Shown here: positions 32,080 through 41,477 of the stretch, piece by piece
Layout: the number at the start of each line of letters is the position of its first letter
Position numbering within the stretch: position 1 is the first letter of the stretch
NCBI RefSeq assembly: GCF_021341665.1
Contig: NZ_JAJTTH010000011.1
Location: forward strand, 1-64,000
Length of the DNA stretch: 64,000 nt
From: Pseudomonas sp. Au-Pse12
Lineage (GTDB): Bacteria > Pseudomonadota > Gammaproteobacteria > Pseudomonadales > Pseudomonadaceae
Direction: 5' to 3'
Notes under the pieces: model-generated
Told to the model about the DNA's origin: nothing
The model's database searches: none
The model's input: only the letters and a program-made list of their open reading frames with translations
Program-made: the position numbers and the translations under genes

Positions 32080-34560
32080 ATGAGCCACCGGAGTCGTTTC
32101 ACCCAGGCCGCCTTGCGGCGCAGTTTCAATCGCACGGCGTTGAGCATCACCCTTGGCACGCTGCTGGCGGCCACCGGTGTTGCGCCGTTGGCCCTGGCCC
32201 GGGAGGCGGTGGGCGAAGCGCAGGAATTCAACATTGCGCCAGGGGCACTGGGTACTGCGCTCAGCGAGTTTGCCGCGGCCAGCGGGGTTACCCTGTCCTT
32301 TGGCTCCAGCCAGACCCAGGGTCTCGTTACCCAGGGGCTCAAGGGCCATTATTCCTTCAGTCAGGGCGTGGCGCAGTTGCTGGCCGGCAGTGGCTTGCAG
32401 CTGCGCCAGGAAGGCCCGGCGCGCTATACCCTGGTCAAGTTGCCGACGGGGGCGGCGCTGCATCTGGGGCCGACCCAGATCACCGGCGCGTCTTTGGGCA
32501 CCACCACCGAAGACACCGGCTCCTACACCACCGGCGCCATGCAGACGGCCACCAAGCTGGCCCTGTCGATTCGCGAGACTCCACAGTCGGTGACCGTGGT
32601 CACCCGCCAGCGCATGGACGATCAGAACATGCAAAGCCTGGAGGATGTGCTCAAGAGCACCCCGGGCATTTCCATCACCAAGGACGGACCCCAGCGGCCG
32701 ATTTTCTATTCGCGGGGTTTTGAAGTACAGAACCTCATGGTCGATGGCCTGGCCAACGACATGTCGCATTACCTGAGCCGGGACATGAGCACTGCGGCCG
32801 ACACTGCGATCTTTGATCGGGTCGAAGTCATGCGTGGCGCCGCCGGCCTGATGCAGGGGACGGGCAGCCCCTCGGCGGCGATCAACATGGTGCGCAAGCG
32901 GCCCACTGCCGCTCCGCGTCTGAGCATCACTGCCAGTGCCGGCAGTTGGGACAATTACCGCAGCGAAATCGATGCCTCCAGTGCCCTCAATGACAGTGGC
33001 ACGTTGCGCGGGCGCCTGGTGACCGCCTACCAGAGCAAGAACAGTTTCCAGGACGTGGCCGATGCCGAGCGTTCGGTGTTCTACGGCATTGTCGAGGCCG
33101 ACTTGAATGACAACACCACGCTGACCGTGGGCGCTACCAATCAGGCGTCGCACAACACCACGACCTGGGGCGGGCTGCCTGCGGCGATTGATGGCCGGCA
33201 CCTGCCCCTGTCGCGCTCGGCCTACCTGGGCAGTGACTGGGAGTACTGGGACCAGAACAACGTCACGGCCTTTGGTCGCCTGGAGTACCGCTTCGACAAC
33301 GCCTGGAAATTGTTGCTGTCGGCCAGCAAGTCCTGGTCCGACTTGCAGATGCTCGGTTCGATGACCGAGCGTTTCGGCGCCGATTTCGACGAGTTCGGCC
33401 AGTACGTCGGTCAGTACCACTACAAGGACCATCAAGACAGCTACGACCTCTTCGCTTCCGGGCCGTTTGCCCTGTTCGGGCGTGAGCATGAGCTGGTGGT
33501 GGGGGGCAGTCAGCGTGAGTTGGCCTTTCGCGGCAAGGGCAATTTCCAGGACAACGAGACGCGGACCAACATCTACCGTCCCGATCCCCATAGCGTGCCC
33601 AAGCCGCAGATGGACCTGGATTACTGGCGCCAGGAGCGCAACTCCGAGCTGAAAAGCTTCTACCTCACCTCACGTTTTAGCCTCGCCGAGCCCCTGACCC
33701 TGATTCTGGGCGGGCGCCTGGACTGGTACGACTACGATGTGGATACGCGCTTTGCCGGGGTGCGCACCGCCTCCAGCACCGACTACAAGGTCACCCGCAA
33801 CCTCACCCGCTATGCCGGCATGGTCTACGACCTTGACGCCCATCACTCGGTGTATGTCAGCTACACCGATGTCTTTAGCCCACAAGCGGAAGTGGACAGC
33901 TCCGGTGGCTTGATCAAGCCCGTAGTCGGCAAGAACTACGAGACGGGCATCAAGGGCGAATACTTCGAGGGGGCCCTGACCGCCAGCGCTGCGGTGTTCA
34001 GGATCGACCAGGTCAATCGCGCCAAGCAGGTGGTCAGCGCTCAGTGCTCCAGCCTGCAGTGCTACGAAGCCAGCGGCGAGGTGCGCAGCGAAGGTATCGA
34101 GCTTGAGGTCAACGGTAAGCTGGCGCCGGGCTGGGAGTTGGGGGCGGGCTACACCTATGCCCAGGCCAAGTATCGCAAGGACAGCAACGAGGACAATGTC
34201 GGCCGCCTGTTCGACACCGATATTCCACGTCACGTGTTCAAGGCCTTTACCACCTACCAGCTCCCGGGAGATCTGCATCGCTGGAGTGTGGGTGGGGGGC
34301 TCTATAGCCAGAACCGGATCTACAACAAGGATGTGAATTTCTACGACTCGGGCACGCCGATGTACGTCGAACAGAAAGGCTATGCCTTGGTGGACCTGAT
34401 GACTCGCTATCGGGCGTCCGAACATCTTGAGTTTCGGCTTAACCTGAACAACGTCTTCGACAAGAAGTACTACCAGAGCATCAGCACCAATACCTACTAC
34501 GGCAATGACATCTATGGTGAACCGCGCAATGCCATGGTGACGGTGCGATGGTCGCTGTAG
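32080..34560 (+). CDS. TonB-dependent siderophore receptor with signalling domain
   Basis: 826 residues. Signal peptide to about residue 40 (LLAATGVAPLALA), STN signalling domain about 47-125 (EFNIAPGALGTALSEFAAASGVTLSF), plug about 160-290 (IRETPQSVTVVTRQRMDDQNM) and 22-strand barrel to the end. The FpvA/FoxA/FiuA-type layout with STN domain indicates a transducer that signals to the FecR protein encoded just upstream. Odd: the barrel ends TVRWSL with Leu, whereas outer-membrane barrels usually end in Phe or Trp. No Fur box in the 119 bp before it; expression likely depends on the adjacent sigma factor. Ligand unknown. Confidence 0.93.
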   Translation: MSHRSRFTQAALRRSFNRTALSITLGTLLAATGVAPLALAREAVGEAQEFNIAPGALGTALSEFAAASGVTLSFGSSQTQGLVTQGLKGHYSFSQGVAQLLAGSGLQLRQEGPARYTLVKLPTGAALHLGPTQITGASLGTTTEDTGSYTTGAMQTATKLALSIRETPQSVTVVTRQRMDDQNMQSLEDVLKSTPGISITKDGPQRPIFYSRGFEVQNLMVDGLANDMSHYLSRDMSTAADTAIFDRVEVMRGAAGLMQGTGSPSAAINMVRKRPTAAPRLSITASAGSWDNYRSEIDASSALNDSGTLRGRLVTAYQSKNSFQDVADAERSVFYGIVEADLNDNTTLTVGATNQASHNTTTWGGLPAAIDGRHLPLSRSAYLGSDWEYWDQNNVTAFGRLEYRFDNAWKLLLSASKSWSDLQMLGSMTERFGADFDEFGQYVGQYHYKDHQDSYDLFASGPFALFGREHELVVGGSQRELAFRGKGNFQDNETRTNIYRPDPHSVPKPQMDLDYWRQERNSELKSFYLTSRFSLAEPLTLILGGRLDWYDYDVDTRFAGVRTASSTDYKVTRNLTRYAGMVYDLDAHHSVYVSYTDVFSPQAEVDSSGGLIKPVVGKNYETGIKGEYFEGALTASAAVFRIDQVNRAKQVVSAQCSSLQCYEASGEVRSEGIELEVNGKLAPGWELGAGYTYAQAKYRKDSNEDNVGRLFDTDIPRHVFKAFTTYQLPGDLHRWSVGGGLYSQNRIYNKDVNFYDSGTPMYVEQKGYALVDLMTRYRASEHLEFRLNLNNVFDKKYYQSISTNTYYGNDIYGEPRNAMVTVRWSL

Positions 34561-34564
34561 CGAG

Positions 34565-34587
34565 TCATGGCTCGAAGGGAGCCATGA
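34565..34587 (+). terminator. Hairpin after the siderophore receptor
   Basis: TCATGGCTC-GAAGG-GAGCCATGA, a 9-bp perfect stem four bases after the stop codon, no T tract. Possible terminator between convergent genes. Confidence 0.45.
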
Positions 34588-34620
34588 CCGCCCCTGTGCG
34601 GGGACTGTGGTGTTGCGTGG

Positions 34621-35460
34621 TTAGTCTTTCACCTGCCAGGCGTTAGCTCCGGCCGCCGCCTTGAACTTGGCCCGATTTTCCGCGGTGGCCGGCGGTTCGG
34701 AATCACCTAAGATCGCCTTCAGCCAATGGCCGTCGGTGGGGTTGGGGAAGAGGATGAACTTGCGCCCGAACTGTTCCTTGTCCTCGGTCATCAGGCTGCT
34801 GCGCTGCTTGACGTCGGCCACGTAGTACTTGCGTTTGAAGTCGTTGAGGTTGTCGCCCAGCATCAGTACCACGTTGTGGTCCTTGGCGATTTCCTGCTGC
34901 CGCGGCTCCTTGTTGGAGCTGTCGCGGTACACCGTCAGGTGCTGTTCATCGGCGTAGGGCAACTGGTTCTTGCGCAGGTTGGCCAGGGCGTATTGGTAAG
35001 TCTTTTCGCCCTGGTCACGGCTGGTGACGTAGAACACCTCGACGCCTTTGGACTGGGCGTACTTGAGGAATTCCACGGCGCCCGGAGTGGCCACCGGGCC
35101 ATTGTCCGCGACCCATTTGTCCCAGGCCTCGTCATCGAAGAACTCTTTTCCCGAATTGATCATGTAGCCCCAGTAGCTATTGCTGCTGAGCACGGTGTCG
35201 TCGACGTCGCTGATGATCGCCAGCGGCCGGTCGCCGGCCTTGTGCTCCTGCAGGGCACGGTCCAGTTGCAGGCGGGCGATGTTGAAGCCCTGGTAGTACA
35301 GCGCCTCGAATTCGGCGGCGGTCTGCTTCCAGGCCACGGCGGCGGTCAACAGGTTGGAGGGCGGGGTAGGTGCCTGTTCGGCGAAGGCTGGAGTACAGGC
35401 GATTGCCAGAAGCGAGAACAGCCAGGGGGCGACTGAAGTTGCGTGGTTTTTTATTGTCAT
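34621..35460 (-). CDS. Class C (HAD) acid phosphatase, e(P4) family
   Basis: 279 residues with a signal peptide ending near TPAFA (about 27); the Cys22 context (AIACT) is a poor lipobox, so a soluble periplasmic form is likely. The HAD motif I DVDDTV has Asp85, Asp87 and Thr89, and is followed by LSSNSYWGYM, the class C signature; the second motif is GDNLNDFKRKYY. Dephosphorylates nucleotides or other monoesters in the periplasm. ATG preceded by AAGGGCTCGATA. Convergent with the receptor gene. Confidence 0.9.
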   Translation of the reverse strand: MTIKNHATSVAPWLFSLLAIACTPAFAEQAPTPPSNLLTAAVAWKQTAAEFEALYYQGFNIARLQLDRALQEHKAGDRPLAIISDVDDTVLSSNSYWGYMINSGKEFFDDEAWDKWVADNGPVATPGAVEFLKYAQSKGVEVFYVTSRDQGEKTYQYALANLRKNQLPYADEQHLTVYRDSSNKEPRQQEIAKDHNVVLMLGDNLNDFKRKYYVADVKQRSSLMTEDKEQFGRKFILFPNPTDGHWLKAILGDSEPPATAENRAKFKAAAGANAWQVKD

Positions 35461-35600
35461 TATCGAGCCCTTGAAGTGAGGATGGCGCAGCTCTCACACA
35501 CACTGCCGGAGTGTTCTATCCCAGCCAGTGGCGGTGCTCAATGCGGGTGTCGCGTTTGTGGATCAATGCGGCGTAATCCCCGGTACTTTTTCGCGGGCAT

Positions 35601-35635
35601 AAAAAAACGGCTTACCTTGCGGTAAGCCGTTTTTA
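35601..35635 (-). terminator. Rho-independent terminator of tRNA-Met
   Basis: ACGGCTTACC-TTGC-GGTAAGCCGT is a perfect 10-bp stem flanked by seven A on one side and TTTT on the other, so it can act on both strands. It directly follows the tRNA on the minus strand. Confidence 0.85.
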
Positions 35636-35640
35636 GTACT

Positions 35641-35717
35641 TGGTGGCTACACAGGGACTTGAACCCCGGACCCCAGCATTATGAATGCTATGCTCTAACC
35701 AACTGAGCTATGTAGCC
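35641..35717 (-). tRNA. tRNA-Met (CAT), elongator type
   Basis: 77 nt including an encoded CCA end. Acceptor arms GGCTACA and TGTAGCC pair fully; the D arm GCTC/GAGC, anticodon stem around TTCATAA with CAT at 35681-35683, and T arm with GTTCAAG are all present. G1-C72 pairing and the body match the elongator Met rather than the initiator, which would have a mismatched first pair. Own promoter just upstream. Confidence 0.95.
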
Positions 35718-35728
35718 AAGTGGCGCGC

Positions 35729-35757
35729 ATTATTCGCTCGGAACGACGATGCGTCAA
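35729..35757 (-). promoter_or_regulatory. Sigma70 promoter of tRNA-Met
   Basis: Minus strand: TTGACG (35752-35757) and AATAAT (35729-35734) separated by exactly 17 bp, then the GC-rich discriminator GCGCGCC before the tRNA, as expected for stringently controlled stable RNA promoters. Confidence 0.75.
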
Positions 35758-35794
35758 GCGTTTTTATAAAAAAATTATCTACGCTATCAACCGT

Positions 35795-37258
35795 TTATCC
35801 CTTCCCCCCCGAAATCAGTGGCGATGGGCAGCGCTGGAACCAGCGGCTGGCCTGTTCGTAGGCGTGCGCCAATTGCAGGACGGCGAAGTCGGCCTGGTGC
35901 CGGCCGATGATCTGCAGGCCCATGGGCAGGCCGTCGGCGTTGAAGCCAGCCTGCACGCTGGCCACCGGGCAGCCGGACAAGGTGCCGGGAATCACCACCT
36001 CCATCCAGCGGTGATAGGTGTCCATGGCCACGCCTTCGATGTTGCGCGGCCAGGGGGTGTTCTTGTCGAAGGGGAACACCTGGGCGCTGGGCAGCAGCAG
36101 GTAGTCGAAGCGTTCGAACAGTTTTGACAGGGCGCGGTACCAGTCGCTGCGGATCACCGAGGCGTCGAAGACCTGGCTGGCGGACAGCTTGAGGCCGTTC
36201 TCCACTTCCCAGATGGCTTCCGTCTTGAGTTGCGCGCGCTTGTGCGGGTCGGCATAGGCGTTGCCCAGCGAGCCGGCGACCATCCAGTGGCGCAAGGTGC
36301 GCCAGCTGCTCCACAGGCGCTCGGGGGCGAAGTCCGGGCTGGCCGGTTCTACGCTGCAGCCCAGGCTGCGGAAATCGCCGAAGGCGTTCTCACAGAGTTC
36401 CAGCACACCTTTTTCCATCGGCAGGTAGCCGTTGAAGTCCCCCAGCCAGCCCAGGCGCGTGCCCTTGAAGTCGCGCTCCAGTGGCGCGCTGAAGCCCTGG
36501 CCGGATTCGGCGATGGACAGCGGTGCCCGCGCATCGCCGCCGGCCTGCACCGACAGCAGCAGCGCTGCGTCGCGCACGCTGCGGGCCATGGGGCCTTCGT
36601 AGCCGAGCTGGTCGATGAACAGGTCGCTGCTGTCGTCGAAGGGCACCCGGCCCTGGGACGGGCGGAAACCGAAGATGTTGTTGAAGGCCGCCGGGTTGCG
36701 CAGCGAGCCCATCATGTCGCTGCCGTCGGCCACCGGCACCAGGTGCAGGGCCAGCGCCGCGGCGGCGCCGCCACTGCTGCCACCGGCGGTCTTGCTTGGG
36801 TCATAGGCGCAGCCGGTGGCGCCGAACAGCGGGTTGTAGGTCTGCGAACCGAGGCCGAATTCCGGGGTGTTGCTCTTGCCGATGAGGATGGCCCCGGCGG
36901 CCTTGATCCGTTCCACCATGATGCCGTCGCGCTGCGGGATGAAATCTTGATACAGCGGCGAGCCCAGGGTGGTGCGGATGCCCTGGGTCAGCGACAGGTC
37001 CTTGATCGCGTGGGGCAGGCCGTGCATCCAGCCACGGTACTCGCCACGGGCCAGTTCGGCGTCGCGCTGGTCGGCCTGGGCCAGCAGGCTGTCGGCCGGT
37101 TGCAGGCTGACCAGGGCATTGACCAGAGGGTTGTAGCGCTCGATGTGGGCAAGGTAGGTCTGCATCACTTCCCGGCAGGAAACCTGACGCAGGCGGATAC
37201 GCTCGGCGAGTTCATGGGCCTGGAGCAGGACCAGTTCGCTGGGGGGATTGGCGATCAT
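35795..37258 (-). CDS. Amidase signature family enzyme
   Basis: 487 residues. Catalytic triad of the amidase signature: Lys86 in PHAIKDLS, cis-Ser in AGGSSGG (161/162), and nucleophile Ser185 in GSDMMGSLRNPA; the normal GSDTGGSIR is changed to DMMGSL. The last gene of an operon with a polyamine-type ABC transporter (70 bp after the solute-binding protein), so it probably hydrolyses the imported amide. Cytoplasmic; no signal peptide. Substrate unknown; GatA is unlikely because no gatB/gatC is near. Confidence 0.92.
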   Translation of the reverse strand: MIANPPSELVLLQAHELAERIRLRQVSCREVMQTYLAHIERYNPLVNALVSLQPADSLLAQADQRDAELARGEYRGWMHGLPHAIKDLSLTQGIRTTLGSPLYQDFIPQRDGIMVERIKAAGAILIGKSNTPEFGLGSQTYNPLFGATGCAYDPSKTAGGSSGGAAAALALHLVPVADGSDMMGSLRNPAAFNNIFGFRPSQGRVPFDDSSDLFIDQLGYEGPMARSVRDAALLLSVQAGGDARAPLSIAESGQGFSAPLERDFKGTRLGWLGDFNGYLPMEKGVLELCENAFGDFRSLGCSVEPASPDFAPERLWSSWRTLRHWMVAGSLGNAYADPHKRAQLKTEAIWEVENGLKLSASQVFDASVIRSDWYRALSKLFERFDYLLLPSAQVFPFDKNTPWPRNIEGVAMDTYHRWMEVVIPGTLSGCPVASVQAGFNADGLPMGLQIIGRHQADFAVLQLAHAYEQASRWFQRCPSPLISGGKG

Positions 37259-37328
37259 GGCAGGGGCCTTTCAAACGGCTTTAGAAACGCCCCGGCATCC
37301 AGGCCGGGGCGGCAGAAGTCAACGCAGC

Positions 37329-38363
37329 TCAGCGCATCAGGTTGGTCCACAAACGGTCGGCGAGGCGGATCGCGCCTTCGCCGCAGGTCTGGCTGAAGAC
37401 CACCTTGGTGCCTTCGGGGATGTGCAACTCGGGGGCATCCTTCAACCCGGCATCGAGGAAGGGTTCGACGCCCTTGATCGGGCTCTGGTGCTTGAGGAAG
37501 TTCTGGGTCATGGCGGCGTTCTCAGGCTGGCTGAGGAAGGCGATGAAGGCCTTGGCGTTCGCCGGGTGCTTGCTGCCCTTGGGGATGACCATGTTGTCCA
37601 CCCAGGCCAGCACGCCTTCTTTCGGGTAGAGGTATTTCAGGCTGGGCTTCATCTCCCGGGCGCGCATCGACGAACCGCCCCAGAACATCGACATGTCGAT
37701 TTCCCCGGCCGCGAGGTTCTCGCGAATCGCCCCGGCCTTGGAGCTGTAGGTCTTGACGTAGGGCTTCTGCGCCTTGAGCAGGCCAAGAATCTGCTGCATC
37801 TGCTTGGGGTCTTCGCTGCACAGCGGAATGTTCAGGTACAGGCTGGCCATGTCGATCACTTCGCTCACCGAGTCGAACATGTTGATCCGCCCCTGCAGCT
37901 CTGCCGGCGGCTCGTAGAGCACCTTGTAGCTGTCGCTCGGACCTTTGTAGCGTTCGCCGTCGAGCACCACGCTGGTGGTGCCCCAGATGAAGGGCACCGA
38001 GTAGGCGCCTTGCGGGTCCCAGGTCGGCTGCTTCAGGTTGTCCACCACGCTGGCGTAGTAGGGCTCTTTGGCCGGATCGAAGCGTTCCAGCAACTGCTCC
38101 TGGATCAGGATCGGGATGAACTGGTGGGACGGGATCGCCACGTCATAACCGGTGCCGCCCTGCTTCAGCTTGGCCAGCAGGGTTTCGTTGGAGTCGTAGG
38201 AATCCACCGTGACCTCGATGCCGGTCTGCTTCTGGAACTTGGCGAGGATCTCCGACGAAAAATAGCCGCTCCAGCTCACGACGTTGAGTTTTTCCGCCGC
38301 CTGCACCGCCAGTGGCAGGCTCAGCAGCAGCGAGGTACCCAGACTTGCGATCAACTTGCTCAT
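37329..38363 (-). CDS. Spermidine/putrescine-type ABC substrate-binding protein
   Basis: 344 residues. Signal peptide MSKLIASLGTSLLLSLPLAVQA; mature start EKLNVVSWSGYFSSEILAKFQKQTGIEV as in PotD/PotF. Binding-fold segments GTGYDVAIPSHQFIPILI and FIWGTTSVV are present. Periplasmic, delivers a polyamine, amide or related cation to the permeases encoded upstream. GGGGA precedes the ATG. Fourth gene in the operon ATPase-permease-permease-SBP-amidase. Confidence 0.92.
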   Translation of the reverse strand: MSKLIASLGTSLLLSLPLAVQAAEKLNVVSWSGYFSSEILAKFQKQTGIEVTVDSYDSNETLLAKLKQGGTGYDVAIPSHQFIPILIQEQLLERFDPAKEPYYASVVDNLKQPTWDPQGAYSVPFIWGTTSVVLDGERYKGPSDSYKVLYEPPAELQGRINMFDSVSEVIDMASLYLNIPLCSEDPKQMQQILGLLKAQKPYVKTYSSKAGAIRENLAAGEIDMSMFWGGSSMRAREMKPSLKYLYPKEGVLAWVDNMVIPKGSKHPANAKAFIAFLSQPENAAMTQNFLKHQSPIKGVEPFLDAGLKDAPELHIPEGTKVVFSQTCGEGAIRLADRLWTNLMR

Positions 38364-38390
38364 GGCATTTCCCCAGGGTCAGTGGACGGT

Positions 38391-39200
38391 TCAAGCGTGT
38401 TTCTTGCTCAGCAGGTAAGAGAGGCTGACGAACAGCACCGAGACGCCGAGGATCAGCGTCGACACAGCGTTGACGTCGGGTGTCACGCCCATGCGCAACA
38501 GGCCGAAGATGAAGATCGGCAGGGTGGTGGTGCCGGCTTGGGACACCATCATCGAGATCACGAAGTTATCCAGGGAGACGATGAAGGCCAGCATCAGCCC
38601 GGAGACGATCCCCGGCATCAGCAGCGGCAGGGTCACCTTGCGAAAGGTTCGCCAGGGGCCGGCATACAGGTCTGACGCCGCATGCTCCAGGGACAGGTCC
38701 ATGTCGTTGAGGCGGGCGCGGATCGGCAGATAGGCGAAGGGGATGCAGAACACCGTGTGGGCGATGATCAGGTTGCCGTAGCCCAGGGACAGCCCCAGGG
38801 TGGAGAACAGCGCCAGGGTGGCCACGCCGACGACGATTTCCGGCAGCACCAGGGGCAGCATGATGGCGCCCATGGACAGTTGCAGGCCCTTGAATTTCGC
38901 CCCTCGCGAAGTGCCCAGGGCCGCCAGGGTGGCGATCGCCGTGGCCGCCATGCTGGCGCACACGGCGATCAGCAGGCTGTTGCCCGCCGCCTGGCGCAGG
39001 GCCTGGTTGGCGAACGCGGCGCGGTACCAGTCGAGGCTGAAGCCGCTCCACACCGTGGCCGACTGGTTGGCGTTGAAGGAGAACACCACCAGCACCAGGA
39101 TCGGCGCGTAGAGGTACAGGTAGAACAGGAAACTGAAACCGCCGAAGCCGGGAAAGTCCTGGACGCCGAGGCCGTTGCGTTTGAACAGGCTGATCATCAT
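38391..39200 (-). CDS. ABC transporter permease (PotC-like)
   Basis: 269 residues, six hydrophobic helices (first FLFYLYLYAPILVLVVFSF). The cytoplasmic EAA loop is visible as EHAASDLYAGPWRTFRKVTLPLLMPGI (about 173-200). Start ATG at 39200 overlaps the stop codon of the other permease (ATGA). Forms the inner-membrane channel with that protein. Confidence 0.92.
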   Translation of the reverse strand: MMISLFKRNGLGVQDFPGFGGFSFLFYLYLYAPILVLVVFSFNANQSATVWSGFSLDWYRAAFANQALRQAAGNSLLIAVCASMAATAIATLAALGTSRGAKFKGLQLSMGAIMLPLVLPEIVVGVATLALFSTLGLSLGYGNLIIAHTVFCIPFAYLPIRARLNDMDLSLEHAASDLYAGPWRTFRKVTLPLLMPGIVSGLMLAFIVSLDNFVISMMVSQAGTTTLPIFIFGLLRMGVTPDVNAVSTLILGVSVLFVSLSYLLSKKHA

Positions 39201-40117
39201 GCACCTTCCTGAAGCGTGCGCTGGCGCTGGGCGCGCAGGGCGTAGACGGTCAGTACCAGCATCACCGCGGCCATCAGCACCAGCGACAAGGCGGCACCGA
39301 AGGGCCAGTTACGGGCGTCGCTGAACTGCCGGAAGATCAGGTTGCCGAGCATCATCCGGGTGCCGCCGCCCAGCAGTTCCGGGGCGATCATCGCCCCCAG
39401 GCAGGGCACGAAGGTCAGGATCGCCCCGGCGAAAATCCCCGGCTTGGCGATCGGCAGCACCACCTTGCGCAAGGTGCGCCAGCGCCCGGCGTAGAGGTCC
39501 TGGGCGGCTTCCAGCAGGCGGATGTCCATCTTCTCCAGGGTGGCGTAGATCGGCAGCACGACGAAGGGCGCGTAGGTGTAGACCAGCCCCAGCAGCACCG
39601 CGCCGTCGGTGTACAGCAGTTGCAGCGGTTCGTGGATCAGCCCCAGCTCCATCAGGCTGTTGTTGATCACCCCGGTGTTGCGCAGCAGCAGGATCCAGGC
39701 GTAGGTGCGGATCAGCAGGTTGGCCCAGAACGGCACGGTGATCAGGAAGATCAGCAGGCCGCGACGCTGCACCGGTTGCATGGCCAGCCACACCGCCACC
39801 GGAAAGCCGATCAGCAGGGTGATCAGGGTGGTCAGCCCGGCGATGCCGATCGAGCGCAGGGCAATCAGCAGGTAGGAGTCGGTGAAGGCCAGGCTGTCGT
39901 CCAGTTGCCGCTCGAACAGCAGGGCGGTGTAGGCGTCGCTACTAAAGACCTTGTTCACCCCGCCGTAGGGGTTGGCTTCCATCAGCGAATAGCCGATGAC
40001 AATGAGGATCGGCACGATCAGGAACAGGCCGATGGCAATCAGCGCCGGGCTGACCCCGAGAACGCTGCGCAGGGCCTTGCGCCGTTCCAAGTGCTGGGAA
40101 ATCGATGAGGCGTGCAT
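39197..40117 (-). CDS. ABC transporter permease (PotB-like)
   Basis: 306 residues with six predicted helices, the first at about 20-42 (SPALIAIGLFLIVPILIVIGYSL). EAA loop LLEAAQDLYAGRWRTLRKVVLPIAKPGI (about 201-229). Start preceded by GAGGA; 15 bp after the ATPase gene. Partner of the following permease, whose start codon it overlaps. Confidence 0.92.
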   Translation of the reverse strand: MHASSISQHLERRKALRSVLGVSPALIAIGLFLIVPILIVIGYSLMEANPYGGVNKVFSSDAYTALLFERQLDDSLAFTDSYLLIALRSIGIAGLTTLITLLIGFPVAVWLAMQPVQRRGLLIFLITVPFWANLLIRTYAWILLLRNTGVINNSLMELGLIHEPLQLLYTDGAVLLGLVYTYAPFVVLPIYATLEKMDIRLLEAAQDLYAGRWRTLRKVVLPIAKPGIFAGAILTFVPCLGAMIAPELLGGGTRMMLGNLIFRQFSDARNWPFGAALSLVLMAAVMLVLTVYALRAQRQRTLQEGA

Positions 40118-40132
40118 GGCGAATCCTCGTGG

Positions 40133-41251
40133 TCAATCGAGCAGGACGCTGGCGCTGCCGCGTTCGAACACCAGCCCGGCACTGCTGCCCACGGCCAGGC
40201 GCTGGTTGTGCTCAACGCTGTTGGGCGTGCGCACGGTGAGGCGCGTGCCGTCGCCGAGGCTGACCTGGTACTGCAGGTCGGTGCCCAGGTAGATCAGCGC
40301 CTCGATGCGGCACGCCAGGGCGCCTTCCACGGCTTCGCTGCGTAGGTGCAGGCGCTCCGGACGTAGCGACAGGGTGACCTGCTGGCCGACCTTGACCGCC
40401 TTGCACGGTTGCGCCGGCAGTGCCTGCCCGGCCGGCCCGCTGAACCAGGCCAGGCCGGCTTCGACGCGGCTGACGCTGGCCTGGATGAAGTTGGTTTCAC
40501 CGATGAAGTCGGCGACGAAGCGGTTGCGCGGCTGCTCGTAGATTTCTTCCGGGCGGCCCACTTGCTGCACTTCGCCTTCGGAGAGTACGGCGATGCGGTC
40601 GGACAGGGTCAGGGCTTCTTCCTGGTCATGGGTGACGAAGATGAAGGTGATGCCGGTCTTGGCCTGAATGGCCTTGAGTTCTTCGCGCATGGCCTGGCGC
40701 AGCTTGAGGTCCAGGGCCGACAGCGGTTCGTCCAGCAACAGCACCTTGGGATGGGGCGCCAGGGCCCGGGCCAGGGCGATGCGTTGCTGCTGGCCGCCGG
40801 ACAGCTGGTTGGGCTTGCGCCCGGCGAAGCGTTCCATCTGCACCAGGGCCAGCATCTCGCGCACCCGCTCGGCGATCTGCGCCTTGCTCAGCACCTGGCC
40901 CATGGGCCGCGATTCCAGGCCAAAGGCCAGGTTTTCGGCCAGGGTCATGTGGGGGAACAGCGCGTAGTGCTGGAACACGGTGTTCACCGGGCGCTCGAAC
41001 GGCGGCCGCTCGGCGATGTTCTCGCCGTAGAGGAGGATCTCGCCCTGGGTCGGGAATTCGAAGCCGGCGATCATCCGCAACAAGGTGGTCTTGCCGCAGC
41101 CGGAGGGCCCCAGGAGGGTGAAGAATTCGTTGTCGCGGATGTCCAGGTCGATGTGTTTCAGGGCCACCGGGCCGCTGTGTGGATCGCCGTAGACCTTGCG
41201 CACCGAGCGGATGGACACCGCCAGCGTTTGCAGCGCATGCAGGGCATTCAT
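40133..41251 (-). CDS. ABC transporter ATP-binding protein (PotA-like)
   Basis: 372 residues. Walker A GPSGCGKTT (about 49-57), Q loop, signature LSGGQQQRIALARAL, Walker B VLLLDEPLSALD and the switch His in FVTHDQEEAL. The C-terminal part (about 250-372) is the TOBE/MOP regulatory domain of polyamine and iron type importers. First gene of the operon; GGAGG ribosome site. The 226-bp gap to the divergent LysR gene holds an operator-like palindrome. Confidence 0.93.
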   Translation of the reverse strand: MNALHALQTLAVSIRSVRKVYGDPHSGPVALKHIDLDIRDNEFFTLLGPSGCGKTTLLRMIAGFEFPTQGEILLYGENIAERPPFERPVNTVFQHYALFPHMTLAENLAFGLESRPMGQVLSKAQIAERVREMLALVQMERFAGRKPNQLSGGQQQRIALARALAPHPKVLLLDEPLSALDLKLRQAMREELKAIQAKTGITFIFVTHDQEEALTLSDRIAVLSEGEVQQVGRPEEIYEQPRNRFVADFIGETNFIQASVSRVEAGLAWFSGPAGQALPAQPCKAVKVGQQVTLSLRPERLHLRSEAVEGALACRIEALIYLGTDLQYQVSLGDGTRLTVRTPNSVEHNQRLAVGSSAGLVFERGSASVLLD

Positions 41252-41428
41252 GCCTTACCTCCGATTCCCCCATGAGCTGTCGTGCAGGCCATGGATTTTG
41301 TTTTTCTTAGGGCAGGATCGAGATGTGTTCAGGTGTGTGGAAAGCCCGCTTTTACCGGCTTTTCGCGGGTTTTTATTGTTCTGCTGGGGCTGATTATCAG
41401 TGAGGGGTTGCGGGGGCGAAACATCAAT

Positions 41429-41449
41429 TTTAACATACCAGCTGTTAAA
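41429..41449. promoter_or_regulatory. Candidate LysR operator (divergent promoter region)
   Basis: TTTAACA-TACCAGC-TGTTAAA, 7-base perfect arms around 7 bases, of the T-N11-A kind (TAACATACCAGCTGTTA). It lies 29 bp before the LysR start codon and 178 bp from the ABC operon start. A good candidate for autoregulation and operon control. Confidence 0.55.
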
Positions 41450-41477
41450 TAATTTAATAGCAAGGGCGGGTGAAAGC

